Assembly: GCF_963966145.1 (NCBI RefSeq)
Contig: NC_091051.1
Span: 62,001 to 126,000 of the forward strand
Length of the DNA: 64,000 bases
Reading direction: 5' to 3'
Source: Tenebrio molitor
Lineage: Eukaryota; Arthropoda; Insecta; Coleoptera; Tenebrionidae
The notes beneath the pieces were generated by a model, which saw only the letters and a list, made by a program, of their open reading frames with translations, made no database searches and had not been told where the DNA came from. This document shows, one piece after another, positions 1 to 11,156 of the stretch. Position 1 is the first letter of the stretch. Each line of letters opens with the position of its first letter. The position numbers and the translations under genes were made by a program.

Positions 1-81
1 ACGGAGATATGGCCGTTTAAAGTTTTGAAATTTCAAACGGCCATAACTCCGTTATTAAGCGACTTAGAGCGATGAATTTGG

Positions 82-216
82 CACCGTTGGATTCCTCTCG
101 TCAAGCAGCTTCTTTTGAGCGAAAAATCTTCAAAAATTAAAAAAAATATTTTTTTGCGAATTTCGCAAAAATTTTTATTCGAAAAGAAGCTCTTTGACGA
201 GAGGAATCCAACGGTG
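82..216. repeat. Inverted repeat IR-B, reference copy
   Basis: Arm 82-116 begins CACCGTTGGATTCC and arm 182-216 ends GGAATCCAACGGTG. The arms are reverse complements at 33 of 35 positions; the mismatch is the GC in CAAGCAG against the AG expected from CTCTTTG. The loop is 65 nt of A/T-rich sequence. In units whose right linker reads AAATTCATTGCC, the pairing extends outwards to GATGAATT in the left linker, giving arms close to 48 bp. The element recurs in almost every unit. Such arms could extrude as a cruciform or fold in a transcript; that is inference. Confidence 0.93.
139..171. repeat. A/T core with nested palindromes, reference copy
   Basis: Bases 140-155 form a 16-bp self-complementary A-tract/T-tract around TAT. 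Overlapping it, 151-160 and 162-171 are perfect reverse complements (TTTTTGCGAA against TTCGCAAAAA) around one central T. This core sits at the dyad of IR-B (axis near 149). Its tract lengths are the main source of 1-bp unit length changes. The units at 45424 and 51287 carry a G-to-A change (GCAAATTTCGC) that breaks the palindrome. Long A and T tracts are known to disfavour or phase nucleosomes; no such role is shown here. Confidence 0.85.
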
Positions 217-237
217 TAACATTTATTGCCGTAGCTT

Positions 238-305
238 GCTTAATAACGGAGATATGGCCGTTTAAAGTTTTGAAAGTTCAAACGGCCATAACTCCGTTAT
301 TAAGC
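238..305. repeat. Inverted repeat IR-A, reference copy across a unit boundary
   Basis: Arm 238-263 starts GCTTAATAACGGAG and arm 280-305 ends CTCCGTTATTAAGC. They pair at 25 of 26 positions around a 16-nt loop. The single mismatch sits at the base after ACGGAG: it is A or C in every unit I inspected, where T would pair. g-head units add a second change that is a G-T wobble. Units with the TTTC loop also contain the perfect 14-bp palindrome TTTGAAATTTCAAA inside the loop, so they could fold in an alternative way. Confidence 0.93.
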
Positions 306-1468
306 GACTTAGAGCGATGAATTTGGCACCGTTGGATTCCTCTCGTCAAGCAGCTTCTTTTGAGCGAAAAATCTTCAAAAATTAAAAAAAATTTTTTTTT
401 GCGAATTTCGCAAAAATTTTTATTCGAAAAGAAGCTCATTGACGAGAGGAATCCAACGGTGTAAAATTCATTGCCGTAGGTTGCTTAATAACGGAGCTAT
501 GGCCGTTTAAAGTTTTGAAATTTCAAACGGCCATAACTCCGTTATTAAGCGACTTAGAGCGATGAATTTGGCACCGTTGGATTCCTCTCGTCAAGCAGCT
601 TCTTTTGAGCGAAAAATCTTCAAAAATTAAAAAAAATATTTTTTTGCGAATTTCGCAAAAATTTTTATTCGAAAAGAAGCTCTTTGACGAGAGGAATCCA
701 ACGGTGTAACATTTATTGCCGTAGCTTGCTTAATAACGGAGATATGGCCGTTTAAAGTTTTGAAAGTTCAAACGGCCATAACTCCGTTATTAAGCGACTT
801 AGAGCGATGAATTTGGCACCGTTGGATTCCTCTCGTCAAGCCGCTTCTTTTGAGCCAAAAATCTTCGAAAATTAAAAAAATTATTTTTTTGCGAATTTCG
901 CAAAAATTTTTATTCGAAAAGAAGCTCATTGACGAGAGGAATCCAACGGTGTAAAATTTATTGCCGTAGCTTGCTTAATAACGGAGCTATGGCCGTTTAA
1001 ATTTTGAAATTTAAAACGGCCATAACTCCGTTATTAAGCGACTTAGAGCGATGAATTTGGCACCGTTGGATTCCTCTCGTCAAGCCGCTTCTTTTGAGCC
1101 AAAAATCTTCGAAAATTAAAAAAATTATTTTTTTGCGAATTTCGCAAAAATTTTTATTTGAAAAGAAGCTCTTTGACGAGAGGAATCCAACGGTGTAAAA
1201 TTTATTGCCGTAGCTTGCTTAATAACGGAGCTATGGCCGTTTAAATTTTGAAATTTAAAACGGCCATAACTCCGTTATTAAGCGACTTAGAGCGATGAAT
1301 TTGGCACCGTTGGATTCCTCTCGTCAAGCCGCTTCTTTTGAGCCAAAAATCTTCGAAAATTAAAAAAATTATTTTTTTGCGAATTTCGCAAAAATTTTTA
1401 TTTGAAAAGAAGCTCTTTGACGAGAGGAATCCAACGGTGTAAAATTCATTGCCGTAGGTTGCTTAATA

Positions 1469-4404
1469 ACGGAGCTATGGCCGTTTAAAGTTTTGAAATT
1501 TCAAACGGCCATAACTCCGTTATTAAGCGACTTAGAGCGATGAATTTGGCACCGTTGGATTCCTCTCGTCAAGCAGCTTCTTTTGAGCGAAAAATCTTCA
1601 AAAATTAAAAAAAATATTTTTTTGCGAATTTCGCAAAAATTTTTATTCGAAAAGAAGCTCTTTGACGAGAGGAATCCAACGGTGTAACATTTATTGCCGT
1701 AGCTTGCTTAATAACGGAGATATGGCCGTTTAAAGTTTTGAAAGTTCAAACGGCCATAACTCCGTTATTAAGCGACTTAGAGCGATGAATTTGGCACCGT
1801 TGGATTCCTCTCGTCAAGCCGCTTCTTTTGAGCCAAAAATCTTCGAAAATTAAAAAAATTATTTTTTTGCGAATTTCGCAAAAATTTTTATTCGAAAAGA
1901 AGCTCATTGACGAGAGGAATCCAACGGTGTAAAATTTATTGCCGTAGCTTGCTTAATAACGGAGCTATGGCCGTTTAAATTTTGAAATTTAAAACGGCCA
2001 TAACTCCGTTATTAAGCGACTTAGAGCGATGAATTTGGCACCGTTGGATTCCTCTCGTCAAGCCGCTTCTTTTGAGCCAAAAATCTTCGAAAATTAAAAA
2101 AATTATTTTTTTGCGAATTTCGCAAAAATTTTTATTTGAAAAGAAGCTCTTTGACGAGAGGAATCCAACGGTGTAAAATTTATTGCCGTAGCTTGCTTAA
2201 TAACGGAGCTATGGCCGTTTAAAGTTTTGAAATTTCAAACGGCCATAACTCCGTTATTAAGCGACTTAGAGCGATGAATTTGGCACCGTTGGATTCCTCT
2301 CGTCAAGCAGCTTCTTTTGAGCGAAAAATCTTCAAAAATTAAAAAAAATATTTTTTTGCGAATTTCGCAAAAATTTTTATTCGAAAAGAAGCTCTTTGAC
2401 GAGAGGAATCCAACGGTGTAACATTTATTGCCGTAGCTTGCTTAATAACGGAGATATGGCCGTTTAAAGTTTTGAAAGTTCAAACGGCCATAACTCCGTT
2501 ATTAAGCGACTTAGAGCGATGAATTTGGCACCGTTGGATTCCTCTCGTCAAGCCGCTTCTTTTGAGCCAAAAATCTTCGAAAATTAAAAAAAATATTTTT
2601 TTGCGAATTTCGCAAAAATTTTTATTCGAAAAGAAGCTCATTGACGAGAGGAATCCAACGGTGTAAAATTTATTGCCGTAGCTTGCTTAATAACGGAGCT
2701 ATGGCCGTTTAAATTTTGAAATTTAAAACGGCCATAACTCCGTTATTAAGCGACTTAGAGCGATGAATTTGGCACCGTTGGATTCCTCTCGTCAAGCCGC
2801 TTCTTTTGAGCCAAAAATCTTCGAAAATTAAAAAAATTATTTTTTTGCGAATTTCGCAAAAATTTTTATTTGAAAAGAAGCTCTTTGACGAGAGGAATCC
2901 AACGGTGTAAAATTCATTGCCGTAGGTTGCTTAATAACGGAGCTATGGCCGTTTAAAGTTTTGAAATTTCAAACGGCCATAACTCCGTTATTAAGCGACT
3001 TAGAGCGATGAATTTGGCACCGTTGGATTCCTCTCGTCAAGCAGCTTCTTTTGAGCGAAAAATCTTCAAAAATTAAAAAAAATATTTTTTTGCGAATTTC
3101 GCAAAAATTTTTATTCGAAAAGAAGCTCTTTGACGAGAGGAATCCAACGGTGTAACATTTATTGCCGTAGCTTGCTTAATAACGGAGATATGGCCGTTTA
3201 AAGTTTTGAAAGTTCAAACGGCCATAACTCCGTTATTAAGCGACTTAGAGCGATGAATTTGGCACCGTTGGATTCCTCTCGTCAAGCCGCTTCTTTTGAG
3301 CCAAAAATCTTCGAAAATTAAAAAAATTATTTTTTTGCGAATTTCGCAAAAATTTTTATTCGAAAAGAAGCTCATTGACGAGAGGAATCCAACGGTGTAA
3401 AATTTATTGCCGTAGCTTGCTTAATAACGGAGCTATGGCCGTTTAAATTTTGAAATTTAAAACGGCCATAACTCCGTTATTAAGCGACTTAGAGCGATGA
3501 ATTTGGCACCGTTGGATTCCTCTCGTCAAGCCGCTTCTTTTGAGCCAAAAATCTTCGAAAATTAAAAAAATTATTTTTTTGCGAATTTCGCAAAAATTTT
3601 TATTTGAAAAGAAGCTCTTTGACGAGAGGAATCCAACGGTGTAAAATTTATTGCCGTAGCTTGCTTAATAACGGAGCTATGGCCGTTTAAAGTTTTGAAA
3701 TTTCAAACGGCCATAACTCCGTTATTAAGCGACTTAGAGCGATGAATTTGGCACCGTTGGATTCCTCTCGTCAAGCAGCTTCTTTTGAGCGAAAAATCTT
3801 CAAAAATTAAAAAAAATATTTTTTTGCGAATTTCGCAAAAATTTTTATTCGAAAAGAAGCTCTTTGACGAGAGGAATCCAACGGTGTAACATTTATTGCC
3901 GTAGCTTGCTTAATAACGGAGATATGGCCGTTTAAAGTTTTGAAAGTTCAAACGGCCATAACTCCGTTATTAAGCGACTTAGAGCGATGAATTTGGCACC
4001 GTTGGATTCCTCTCGTCAAGCCGCTTCTTTTGAGCCAAAAATCTTCGAAAATTAAAAAAATTATTTTTTTGCGAATTTCGCAAAAATTTTTATTCGAAAA
4101 GAAGCTCATTGACGAGAGGAATCCAACGGTGTAAAATTTATTGCCGTAGCTTGCTTAATAACGGAGCTATGGCCGTTTAAATTTTGAAATTTAAAACGGC
4201 CATAACTCCGTTATTAAGCGACTTAGAGCGATGAATTTGGCACCGTTGGATTCCTCTCGTCAACCAGCTTCTTTTGAGCCAAAAATCTTCGAAAATTAAA
4301 AAAATTATTTTTTTGCGAATTTCGCAAAAATTTTTATTTGAAAAGAAGCTCTTTGACGAGAGGAATCCAACGGTGTAAAATTTATTGCCGTAGCTTGCTT
4401 AATA
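1469..4404. repeat. Trimeric higher-order repeat, 734 bp x 4
   Basis: Four consecutive trimers start at 1469, 2203, 2937 and 3671 and the block ends at 4404, exactly 734 bp each (245+245+244). Unit 1 of the trimer is c-head with the TTTC loop, CAAGCAG, GAGCG and TTCGAAAAG. Unit 2 is a-head with GTTC, CAAGCCG, GAGCC and CTCATTGAC. Unit 3 is c-head with the deleted loop, CAAGCCG, GAGCC and TTTGAAAAG. Small differences between trimers are visible: the core of 2448-2692 reads AAATATT rather than AATTATT, and the last unit (4161) has CAACCAG. Confidence 0.92.
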
Positions 4405-7234
4405 ACGGAGCTATGGCCGTTTAAAGTTTTGAAATTTCAAACGGCCATAACTCCGTTATTAAGCGACTTAGAGCGATGAATTTGGCACCGCTGGATTCCT
4501 CTCGTCAAGCAGCTTCTTTTGAGCGAAAAATCTTCAAAAATTAAAAAAAATATTTTTTTGCGAATTTCGCAAAAATTTTTATTTGAAAAGAAGCTCTTTG
4601 ACGAGAGGAATCCAACGGTGTAACATTTATTGCCGTAGCTTGCTTAATAACGGAGATATGGCCGTTTAAAGTTTTGAAAGTTCAAACGGCCATAACTCCG
4701 TTATTAAGCGACTTAGAGCGATGAATTTGGCACCGTTGGATTCCTCTCGTCAAGCAGCTTCTTTTGAGCGAAAAATCTTCAAAAATAAAAAAAAATATTT
4801 TTTTGCGAATTTCGCAAAAATTTTTATTTGAAAAGAAGCTCTTTGACGAGAGGAATCCAACGGTGTAAAATTTATTGCCGTAGGTTGCTTAATAACGGAG
4901 CTATGGCCGTTTAAAGTTTTGAAATTTCAAACGGCCATAACTCCGTTATTAAGCGACTTAGAGCGATGAATTTGGCACCGTTGGATTCCTCTCGTCAAGC
5001 AGCTTCTTTTGAGCGAAAAATCTTCAAAAATTAAAAAAAATATTTTTTTGCGAATTTCGCAAAAATTTGGCCATAACTCCGTTATTAAGCGACTTAGAGC
5101 GATGAATTTGGCACCGTTGGATTCCTCTCGTCAAGCAGCTTCTTTTGAGGGAAAAATCTTCAAAAATTAAAAAAAATATTTTTTTGCGAATTTCGCAAAA
5201 ATTTTTATTTGAAAAGAAGCTCTTTGACGAGAGGAATCCAACGGTGTAACATTTATTGCCGTAGCTTGCTTAATAACGGAGATATGGCCGTTTAAAGTTT
5301 TGAAAGTTCAAACGGCCATAACTCCGTTATTAAGCGACTTAGAGCGATGAATTTGGCACCGTTGGATTCCTCTCGTCAAGCAGCTTCTTTTGAGCGAAAA
5401 ATCTTCAAAAATAAAAAAAAATATTTTTTTGCGAATTTCGCAAAAATTTTTATTTGAAAAGAAGCTCTTTGACGAGAGGAATCCAACGGTGTAAAATTCA
5501 TTGCCGTAGCTTGCTTAATAACGGAGCTGTGGCCGTTTAAAGTTTTGAAATTTCAAACGGCCATAACTCCGTTATTAAGCGACTTAGAGCGATGAATTTG
5601 GCACCGTTGGATTCCTCTCGTCAAGCAGCTTCTTTTGAGGGAAAAATCTTCAAAAATTAAAAAAAATATTTTTTTGCGAATTTCGCAAAAATTTTTATTT
5701 GAAAAGAAGCTCTTTGACGAGAGGAATCCAACGGTGTAACATTTATTGCCGTAGCTTGCTTAATAACGGAGATATGGCCGTTTAAAGTTTTGAAAGTTCA
5801 AACGGCCATAACTCCGTTATTAAGCGACTTAGAGCGATGAATTTGGCACCGTTGGATTCCTCTCGTCAAGCAGCTTCTTTTGAGCGAAAAATCTTCAAAA
5901 ATAAAAAAAAATATTTTTTTGCGAATTTCGCAAAAATTTTTATTTGAAAAGAAGCTCTTTGACGAGAGGAATCCAACGGTGTAAAATTTATTGCCGTAGG
6001 TTGCCTAATAACGGAGCTATGGCCGTTTAAAATTTTGAAATTTCAAACGGCCATAACTCCGTTATTAAGCGACTTAGAGCGATGAATTTGGCACCGTTGG
6101 ATTCCTCTCGTCAAGCAGCTTCTTTTGAGCGAAAAATCTTCAAAAATTAAAAAAAATATTTTTTTGCGAATTTCGCAAAAATTTTTATTTGAAAAGAAGC
6201 TCTTTGACGAGAGGAATCCAACGGTGTAAAATTCATTGCCGTAGCTTGCTTAATAACGGAGCTGTGGCCGTTTAAAGTTTTGAAATTTCAAACGGCCATA
6301 ACTCCGTTATTAAGCGACTTAGAGCGATGAATTTGGCACCGTTGGATTCCTCTCGTCAAGCAGCTTCTTTTGAGGGAAAAATCTTCAAAAATTAAAAAAA
6401 ATATTTTTTTGCGAATTTCGCAAAAATTTTTATTTGAAAAGAAGCTCTTTGACGAGAGGAATCCAACGGTGTAACATTTATTGCCGTAGCTTGCTTAATA
6501 ACGGAGATATGGCCGTTTAAAGTTTTGAAAGTTCAAACGGCCATAACTCCGTTATTAAGCGACTTAGAGCGATGAATTTGGCACCGTTGGATTCCTCTCG
6601 TCAAGCAGCTTCTTTTGAGCGAAAAATCTTCAAAAATTAAAAAAAATATTTTTTTGCGAATTTCGCAAAAATTTTTATTCGAAAAGAAGCTCTTTGACGA
6701 GAGGAATCCAACGGTGTAACATTCATTGCCGTAGCTTGCTTAATAACGGAGCTGTGGCCGTTTAAAGTTTTGAAATTTCAAACGGCCATAACTCCGTTAT
6801 TAAGCGACTTAGAGCGATGAATTTGGCACCGTTGGATTCCTCTCGTCAAGCAGCTTCTTTTGAGCGAAAAATCTTCAAAAATTAAAAAAATTATTTTTTT
6901 GCGAATTTCGCAAAAATTTTTATTTGAAAAGAAGCTCTTTGACGAGAGGAATCCAACGGTGTAAAATTTATTGCCGTAGCTTGCTTAATAACGGAGCTAT
7001 GGCCGTTTAAATTTTGAAATTTAAAACGGCCATAACTCCGTTATTAAGCGACTTAGAGCGATGAATTTGGCACCGTTGGATTCCTCTCGTCAAGCCGCTT
7101 CTTTTGAGCCAAAAATCTTCGAAAATTAAAAAAATTATTTTTTTGCGAATTTCGCAAAAATTTTTATTCGAAAAGAAGCTCTTTGACGAGAGGAATCCAA
7201 CGGTGTAACATTTATTGCCGTAGCTTGCTTAATA
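4405..7234. repeat. Mixed block after the 734-bp trimers
   Basis: Units alternate without a stable HOR. New variants enter here: CCGCTGG in the IR-B left arm (first at 4405), the one-T-shorter core AAAAATAAAAA (first at 4650), GAGGGAAAA (first after the fused unit), g-heads (5521, 6256, 6746) and the AAAATTTTGAAATTTC loop preceded by GGTTGCCTAATA (6011). These variants later make up the superunits at 12.9-35.5 kb, so this stretch holds early or stray members of them. The unit at 6991 returns to the deleted-loop type of the first block. Confidence 0.8.
4895..5275. repeat. Fused pair of truncated units, 109-bp deletion
   Basis: A c-head unit starts at 4895 and runs normally to CGCAAAAATTT ending at 5068. 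It then jumps straight to GGCCATAACTCC at 5069, which is unit position 39. Two units occupy 381 bp instead of 490, so 109 bp are missing. The lost segment contains the right arm of IR-B, the second linker, the left arm of IR-A and the IR-A loop. This is the only place I found where the register of the array is broken by a large deletion. There is no obvious microhomology at the joint. Confidence 0.9.
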
Positions 7235-7570
7235 ACGGAGATATGGCCGTTTAAAGTTTTGAAAGTTCAAACGGCCATAACTCCGTTATTAAGCGACTTA
7301 GAGCGATGAATTTGGCACCGTTGGATTCCTTTCGTCAAGCCGCTTCTTTTGAGCCAAAAATCTTCGAAAATTAAAAAAAATATTTTTTTGCGAATTTCGC
7401 AAAAATTTTTATTTGAAAAGAAGCTCTTTGACGAGAGGAATCCAACGGTGTAAAATTCACTGCCGTAGGTTGCTTAATAACGGAGCTATGGCCGTTTAAA
7501 ATTTTGAAATTTTCAAACGGCCATAACTCCGTTATTAAGCGACTTAGAGCGATGAATTTGGCACCGTTGG
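6501..7570. repeat. Segment duplicated at 9687-10756
   Basis: Four and a half units here match 9687 to about 10756 in order: a-head with TTCGAAAAG and AACATTCATT; g-head with the AATTATT core; c-head deleted loop; a-head with TTCCTTTCGTC; then the c-head with an extra T (GAAATTTTC). The offset is 3,186 bp. The match ends inside the fifth unit, where CAAGCCG here becomes CAACCAG in the other copy. The right end is approximate. Confidence 0.75.
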
Positions 7571-10500
7571 ATTCCTCTCGTCAAGCCGCTTCTTTTGAGC
7601 CAAAAATCTTCGAAAATTAAAAAAATTATTTTTTTGCGAATTTCGCAAAAATTTTTATTTGAAAAGAAGCTCTTTGACGAGAGGAATCCAACGGTGTAAA
7701 ATTTATTGCCGTAGCTTGCTTAATAACGGAGCTATGGCCGTTTAAAGTTTTGAAATTTCAAACGGCCATAACTCCGTTATTAAGCGACTTAGAGCGATGA
7801 ATTTGGCACCGTTGGATTCCTTTCGTCAAGCCGCTTCTTTTGAGCCAAAAATCTTCGAAAATTAAAAAAAATATTTTTTTGCGAATTTCGCAAAAATTTT
7901 TATTTGAAAAGAAGCTCTTTGACGAGAGGAATCCAACGGTGTAAAATTCACTGCCGTAGGTTGCTTAATAACGGAGCTATGGCCGTTTAAAATTTTGAAA
8001 TTTTCAAACGGCCATAACTCCGTTATTAAGCGACTTAGAGCGATGAATTTGGCACCGTTGGATTCCTCTCGTCAACCAGCTTCTTTTGAGCCAAAAATCT
8101 TCGAAAATTAAAAAAATTATTTTTTTGCGAATTTCGCAAAAATTTTTATTTGAAAAGAAGCTCTTTGACGAGAGGAATCCAACGGTGTAAAATTTATTGC
8201 CGTAGCTTGCTTAATAACGGAGCTATGGCCGTTTAAAGTTTTGAAATTTCAAACGGCCATAACTCCGTTATTAAGCGACTTAGAGCGATGAATTTGGCAC
8301 CGCTGGATTCCTCTCGTCAAGCAGCTTCTTTTGAGCGAAAAATCTTCAAAAATTAAAAAAAATATTTTTTTGCGAATTTCGCAAAAATTTTTATTTGAAA
8401 AGAAGCTCTTTGACAAGAGGAATCCAACGGTGTAAAATTTATTGCCGTAGCTTGCTTAATAACGGAGCTATGGCCGTTTAAATTTTGAAATTTAAAACGG
8501 CCATAACTCCGTTATTAAGCGACTTAGAGCGATGAATTTGGCACCGTTGGATTCCTCTCGTCAAGCCGCTTCTTTTGAGCCAAAAATCTTCGAAAATTAA
8601 AAAAATTATTTTTTTGCGAATTTCGCAAAAATTTTTATTTGAAAAGAAGCTCTTTGACGAGAGGAATCCAACGGTGTAAAATTTATTGCCGTAGCTTGCT
8701 TAATAACGGAGCTATGGCCGTTTAAAGTTTTGAAATTTCAAACGGCCATAACTCCGTTATTAAGCGACTTAGAGCGATGAATTTGGCACCGCTGGATTCC
8801 TCTCGTCAAGCCGCTTCTTTTGAGCCAAAAATCTTCGAAAATTAAAAAAATTATTTTTTTGCGAATTTCGCAAAAATTTTTATTCGAAAAGAAGCTCTTT
8901 GACGAGAGGAATCCAACGGTGTAACATTTATTGCCGTAGCTTGCTTAATAACGGAGATATGGCCGTTTAAAGTTTTGAAAGTTCAAACGGCCATAACTCC
9001 GTTATTAAGCGACTTAGAGCGATGAATTTGGCACCGTTGGATTCCTTTCGTCAAGCCGCTTCTTTTGAGCCAAAAATCTTCGAAAATTAAAAAAAATATT
9101 TTTTTGCGAATTTCGCAAAAATTTTTATTTGAAAAGAAGCTCTTTGACGAGAGGAATCCAACGGTGTAAAATTCACTGCCGTAGGTTGCTTAATAACGGA
9201 GCTATGGCCGTTTAAAATTTTGAAATTTTCAAACGGCCATAACTCCGTTATTAAGCGACTTAGAGCGATGAATTTGGCACCGTTGGATTCCTCTCGTCAA
9301 CCAGCTTCTTTTGAGCCAAAAATCTTCGAAAATTAAAAAAATTATTTTTTTGCGAATTTCGCAAAAATTTTTATTTGAAAAGAAGCTCTTTGACGAGAGG
9401 AATCCAACGGTGTAAAATTTATTGCCGTAGCTTGCTTAATAACGGAGCTATGGCCGTTTAAAGTTTTGAAATTTCAAACGGCCATAACTCCGTTATTAAG
9501 CGACTTAGAGCGATGAATTTGGCACCGCTGGATTCCTCTCGTCAAGCAGCTTCTTTTGAGCGAAAAATCTTCAAAAATTAAAAAAAATATTTTTTTGCGA
9601 ATTTCGCAAAAATTTTTATTTGAAAAGAAGCTCTTTGACGAGAGGAATCCAACGGTGTAAAATTTATTGCCGTAGCTTGCTTAATAACGGAGATATGGCC
9701 GTTTAAAGTTTTGAAAGTTCAAACGGCCATAACTCCGTTATTAAGCGACTTAGAGCGATGAATTTGGCACCGTTGGATTCCTCTCGTCAAGCAGCTTCTT
9801 TTGAGCGAAAAATCTTCAAAAATTAAAAAAAATATTTTTTTGCGAATTTCGCAAAAATTTTTATTCGAAAAGAAGCTCTTTGACGAGAGGAATCCAACGG
9901 TGTAACATTCATTGCCGTAGCTTGCTTAATAACGGAGCTGTGGCCGTTTAAAGTTTTGAAATTTCAAACGGCCATAACTCCGTTATTAAGCGACTTAGAG
10001 CGATGAATTTGGCACCGTTGGATTCCTCTCGTCAAGCAGCTTCTTTTGAGCGAAAAATCTTCAAAAATTAAAAAAATTATTTTTTTGCGAATTTCGCAAA
10101 AATTTTTATTTGAAAAGAAGCTCTTTGACGAGAGGAATCCAACGGTGTAAAATTTATTGCCGTAGCTTGCTTAATAACGGAGCTATGGCCGTTTAAATTT
10201 TGAAATTTAAAACGGCCATAACTCCGTTATTAAGCGACTTAGAGCGATGAATTTGGCACCGTTGGATTCCTCTCGTCAAGCCGCTTCTTTTGAGCCAAAA
10301 ATCTTCGAAAATTAAAAAAATTATTTTTTTGCGAATTTCGCAAAAATTTTTATTCGAAAAGAAGCTCTTTGACGAGAGGAATCCAACGGTGTAACATTTA
10401 TTGCCGTAGCTTGCTTAATAACGGAGATATGGCCGTTTAAAGTTTTGAAAGTTCAAACGGCCATAACTCCGTTATTAAGCGACTTAGAGCGATGAATTTG

Positions 10501-11156
10501 GCACCGTTGGATTCCTTTCGTCAAGCCGCTTCTTTTGAGCCAAAAATCTTCGAAAATTAAAAAAAATATTTTTTTGCGAATTTCGCAAAAATTTTTATTT
10601 GAAAAGAAGCTCTTTGACGAGAGGAATCCAACGGTGTAAAATTCACTGCCGTAGGTTGCTTAATAACGGAGCTATGGCCGTTTAAAATTTTGAAATTTTC
10701 AAACGGCCATAACTCCGTTATTAAGCGACTTAGAGCGATGAATTTGGCACCGTTGGATTCCTCTCGTCAACCAGCTTCTTTTGAGCCAAAAATCTTCGAA
10801 AATTAAAAAAATTATTTTTTTGCGAATTTCGCAAAAATTTTTATTTGAAAAGAAGCTCTTTGACGAGAGGAATCCAACGGTGTAAAATTTATTGCCGTAG
10901 CTTGCTTAATAACGGAGCTATGGCCGTTTAAAGTTTTGAAATTTCAAACGGCCATAACTCCGTTATTAAGCGACTTAGAGCGATGAATTTGGCACCGCTG
11001 GATTCCTCTCGTCAAGCAGCTTCTTTTGAGCGAAAAATCTTCAAAAATTAAAAAAAATATTTTTTTGCGAATTTCGCAAAAATTTTTATTTGAAAAGAAG
11101 CTCTTTGACGAGAGGAATCCAACGGTGTAAAATTCATTGCCGTAGCTTGCTTAATA
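7235..11156. repeat. Block with interspersed 736-bp trimers
   Basis: The trimer consists of a unit with TTCCTTTCGTC and CAAGCCG, a 246-bp c-head unit with the extra-T loop and CAACCAG, and a c-head unit with CCGCTGG and CAAGCAG. It occurs at 7726-8461, 8951-9686 and 10421-11156, each 736 bp. Between the trimers lie other unit types, including deleted-loop c-heads at 8462 and 10177. The trimers are therefore not strictly contiguous. The unit at 8217 has the private change GACAAGAGG in its IR-B right arm. Confidence 0.85.

Larger units (their letters stand above)
1..245. repeat. Reference monomer (unit 1)
   Basis: This unit is used as the coordinate standard. It has 88 G or C bases in 245. In order it contains: the end of the left arm of IR-A (1-18), the IR-A loop (19-34), the right arm of IR-A (35-60), a conserved linker (61-81), the left arm of IR-B (82-116), the A/T-rich core (117-181), the right arm of IR-B (182-216), a second linker (217-237), and the start of the next IR-A left arm (238-245). 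The start at ACGGAG is arbitrary because the array is continuous. Unit 1 is an a-head with the TTTC loop, CAAGCAG, GAGCGAAAA and TTCGAAAAG. Confidence 0.95.
1..1468. repeat. Leading units and one four-unit HOR variant
   Basis: Units start at 1, 246, 491, 736, 981 and 1225. The unit at 246 is unusual: its core reads a run of A directly followed by nine T, without the usual TAT, and it combines CTCATTGAC with the AAATTCATTGCC linker. Units 491-1468 form the order c-head/TTTC, a-head/GTTC, then two c-head units with the deleted loop. This is the 734-bp trimer of the next block with its last unit doubled (978 bp). Confidence 0.85.

Noticed and set aside
151..176. Rho-independent terminator: GCGAA/TTCGC stem with neighbouring T run.
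   Set aside because: The stem has almost no loop, is flanked symmetrically by T and A tracts, recurs in every unit and follows no gene.
160..200. CENP-B box.
   Set aside because: TTCG followed by an A-rich stretch occurs (TTCGAAAAG), but the required CGGG part is missing in every unit checked.
82..216. Insertion sequence or complete transposon.
   Set aside because: Terminal-repeat-like arms exist, but there is no transposase frame and no target-site duplication, and all copies are in tandem.
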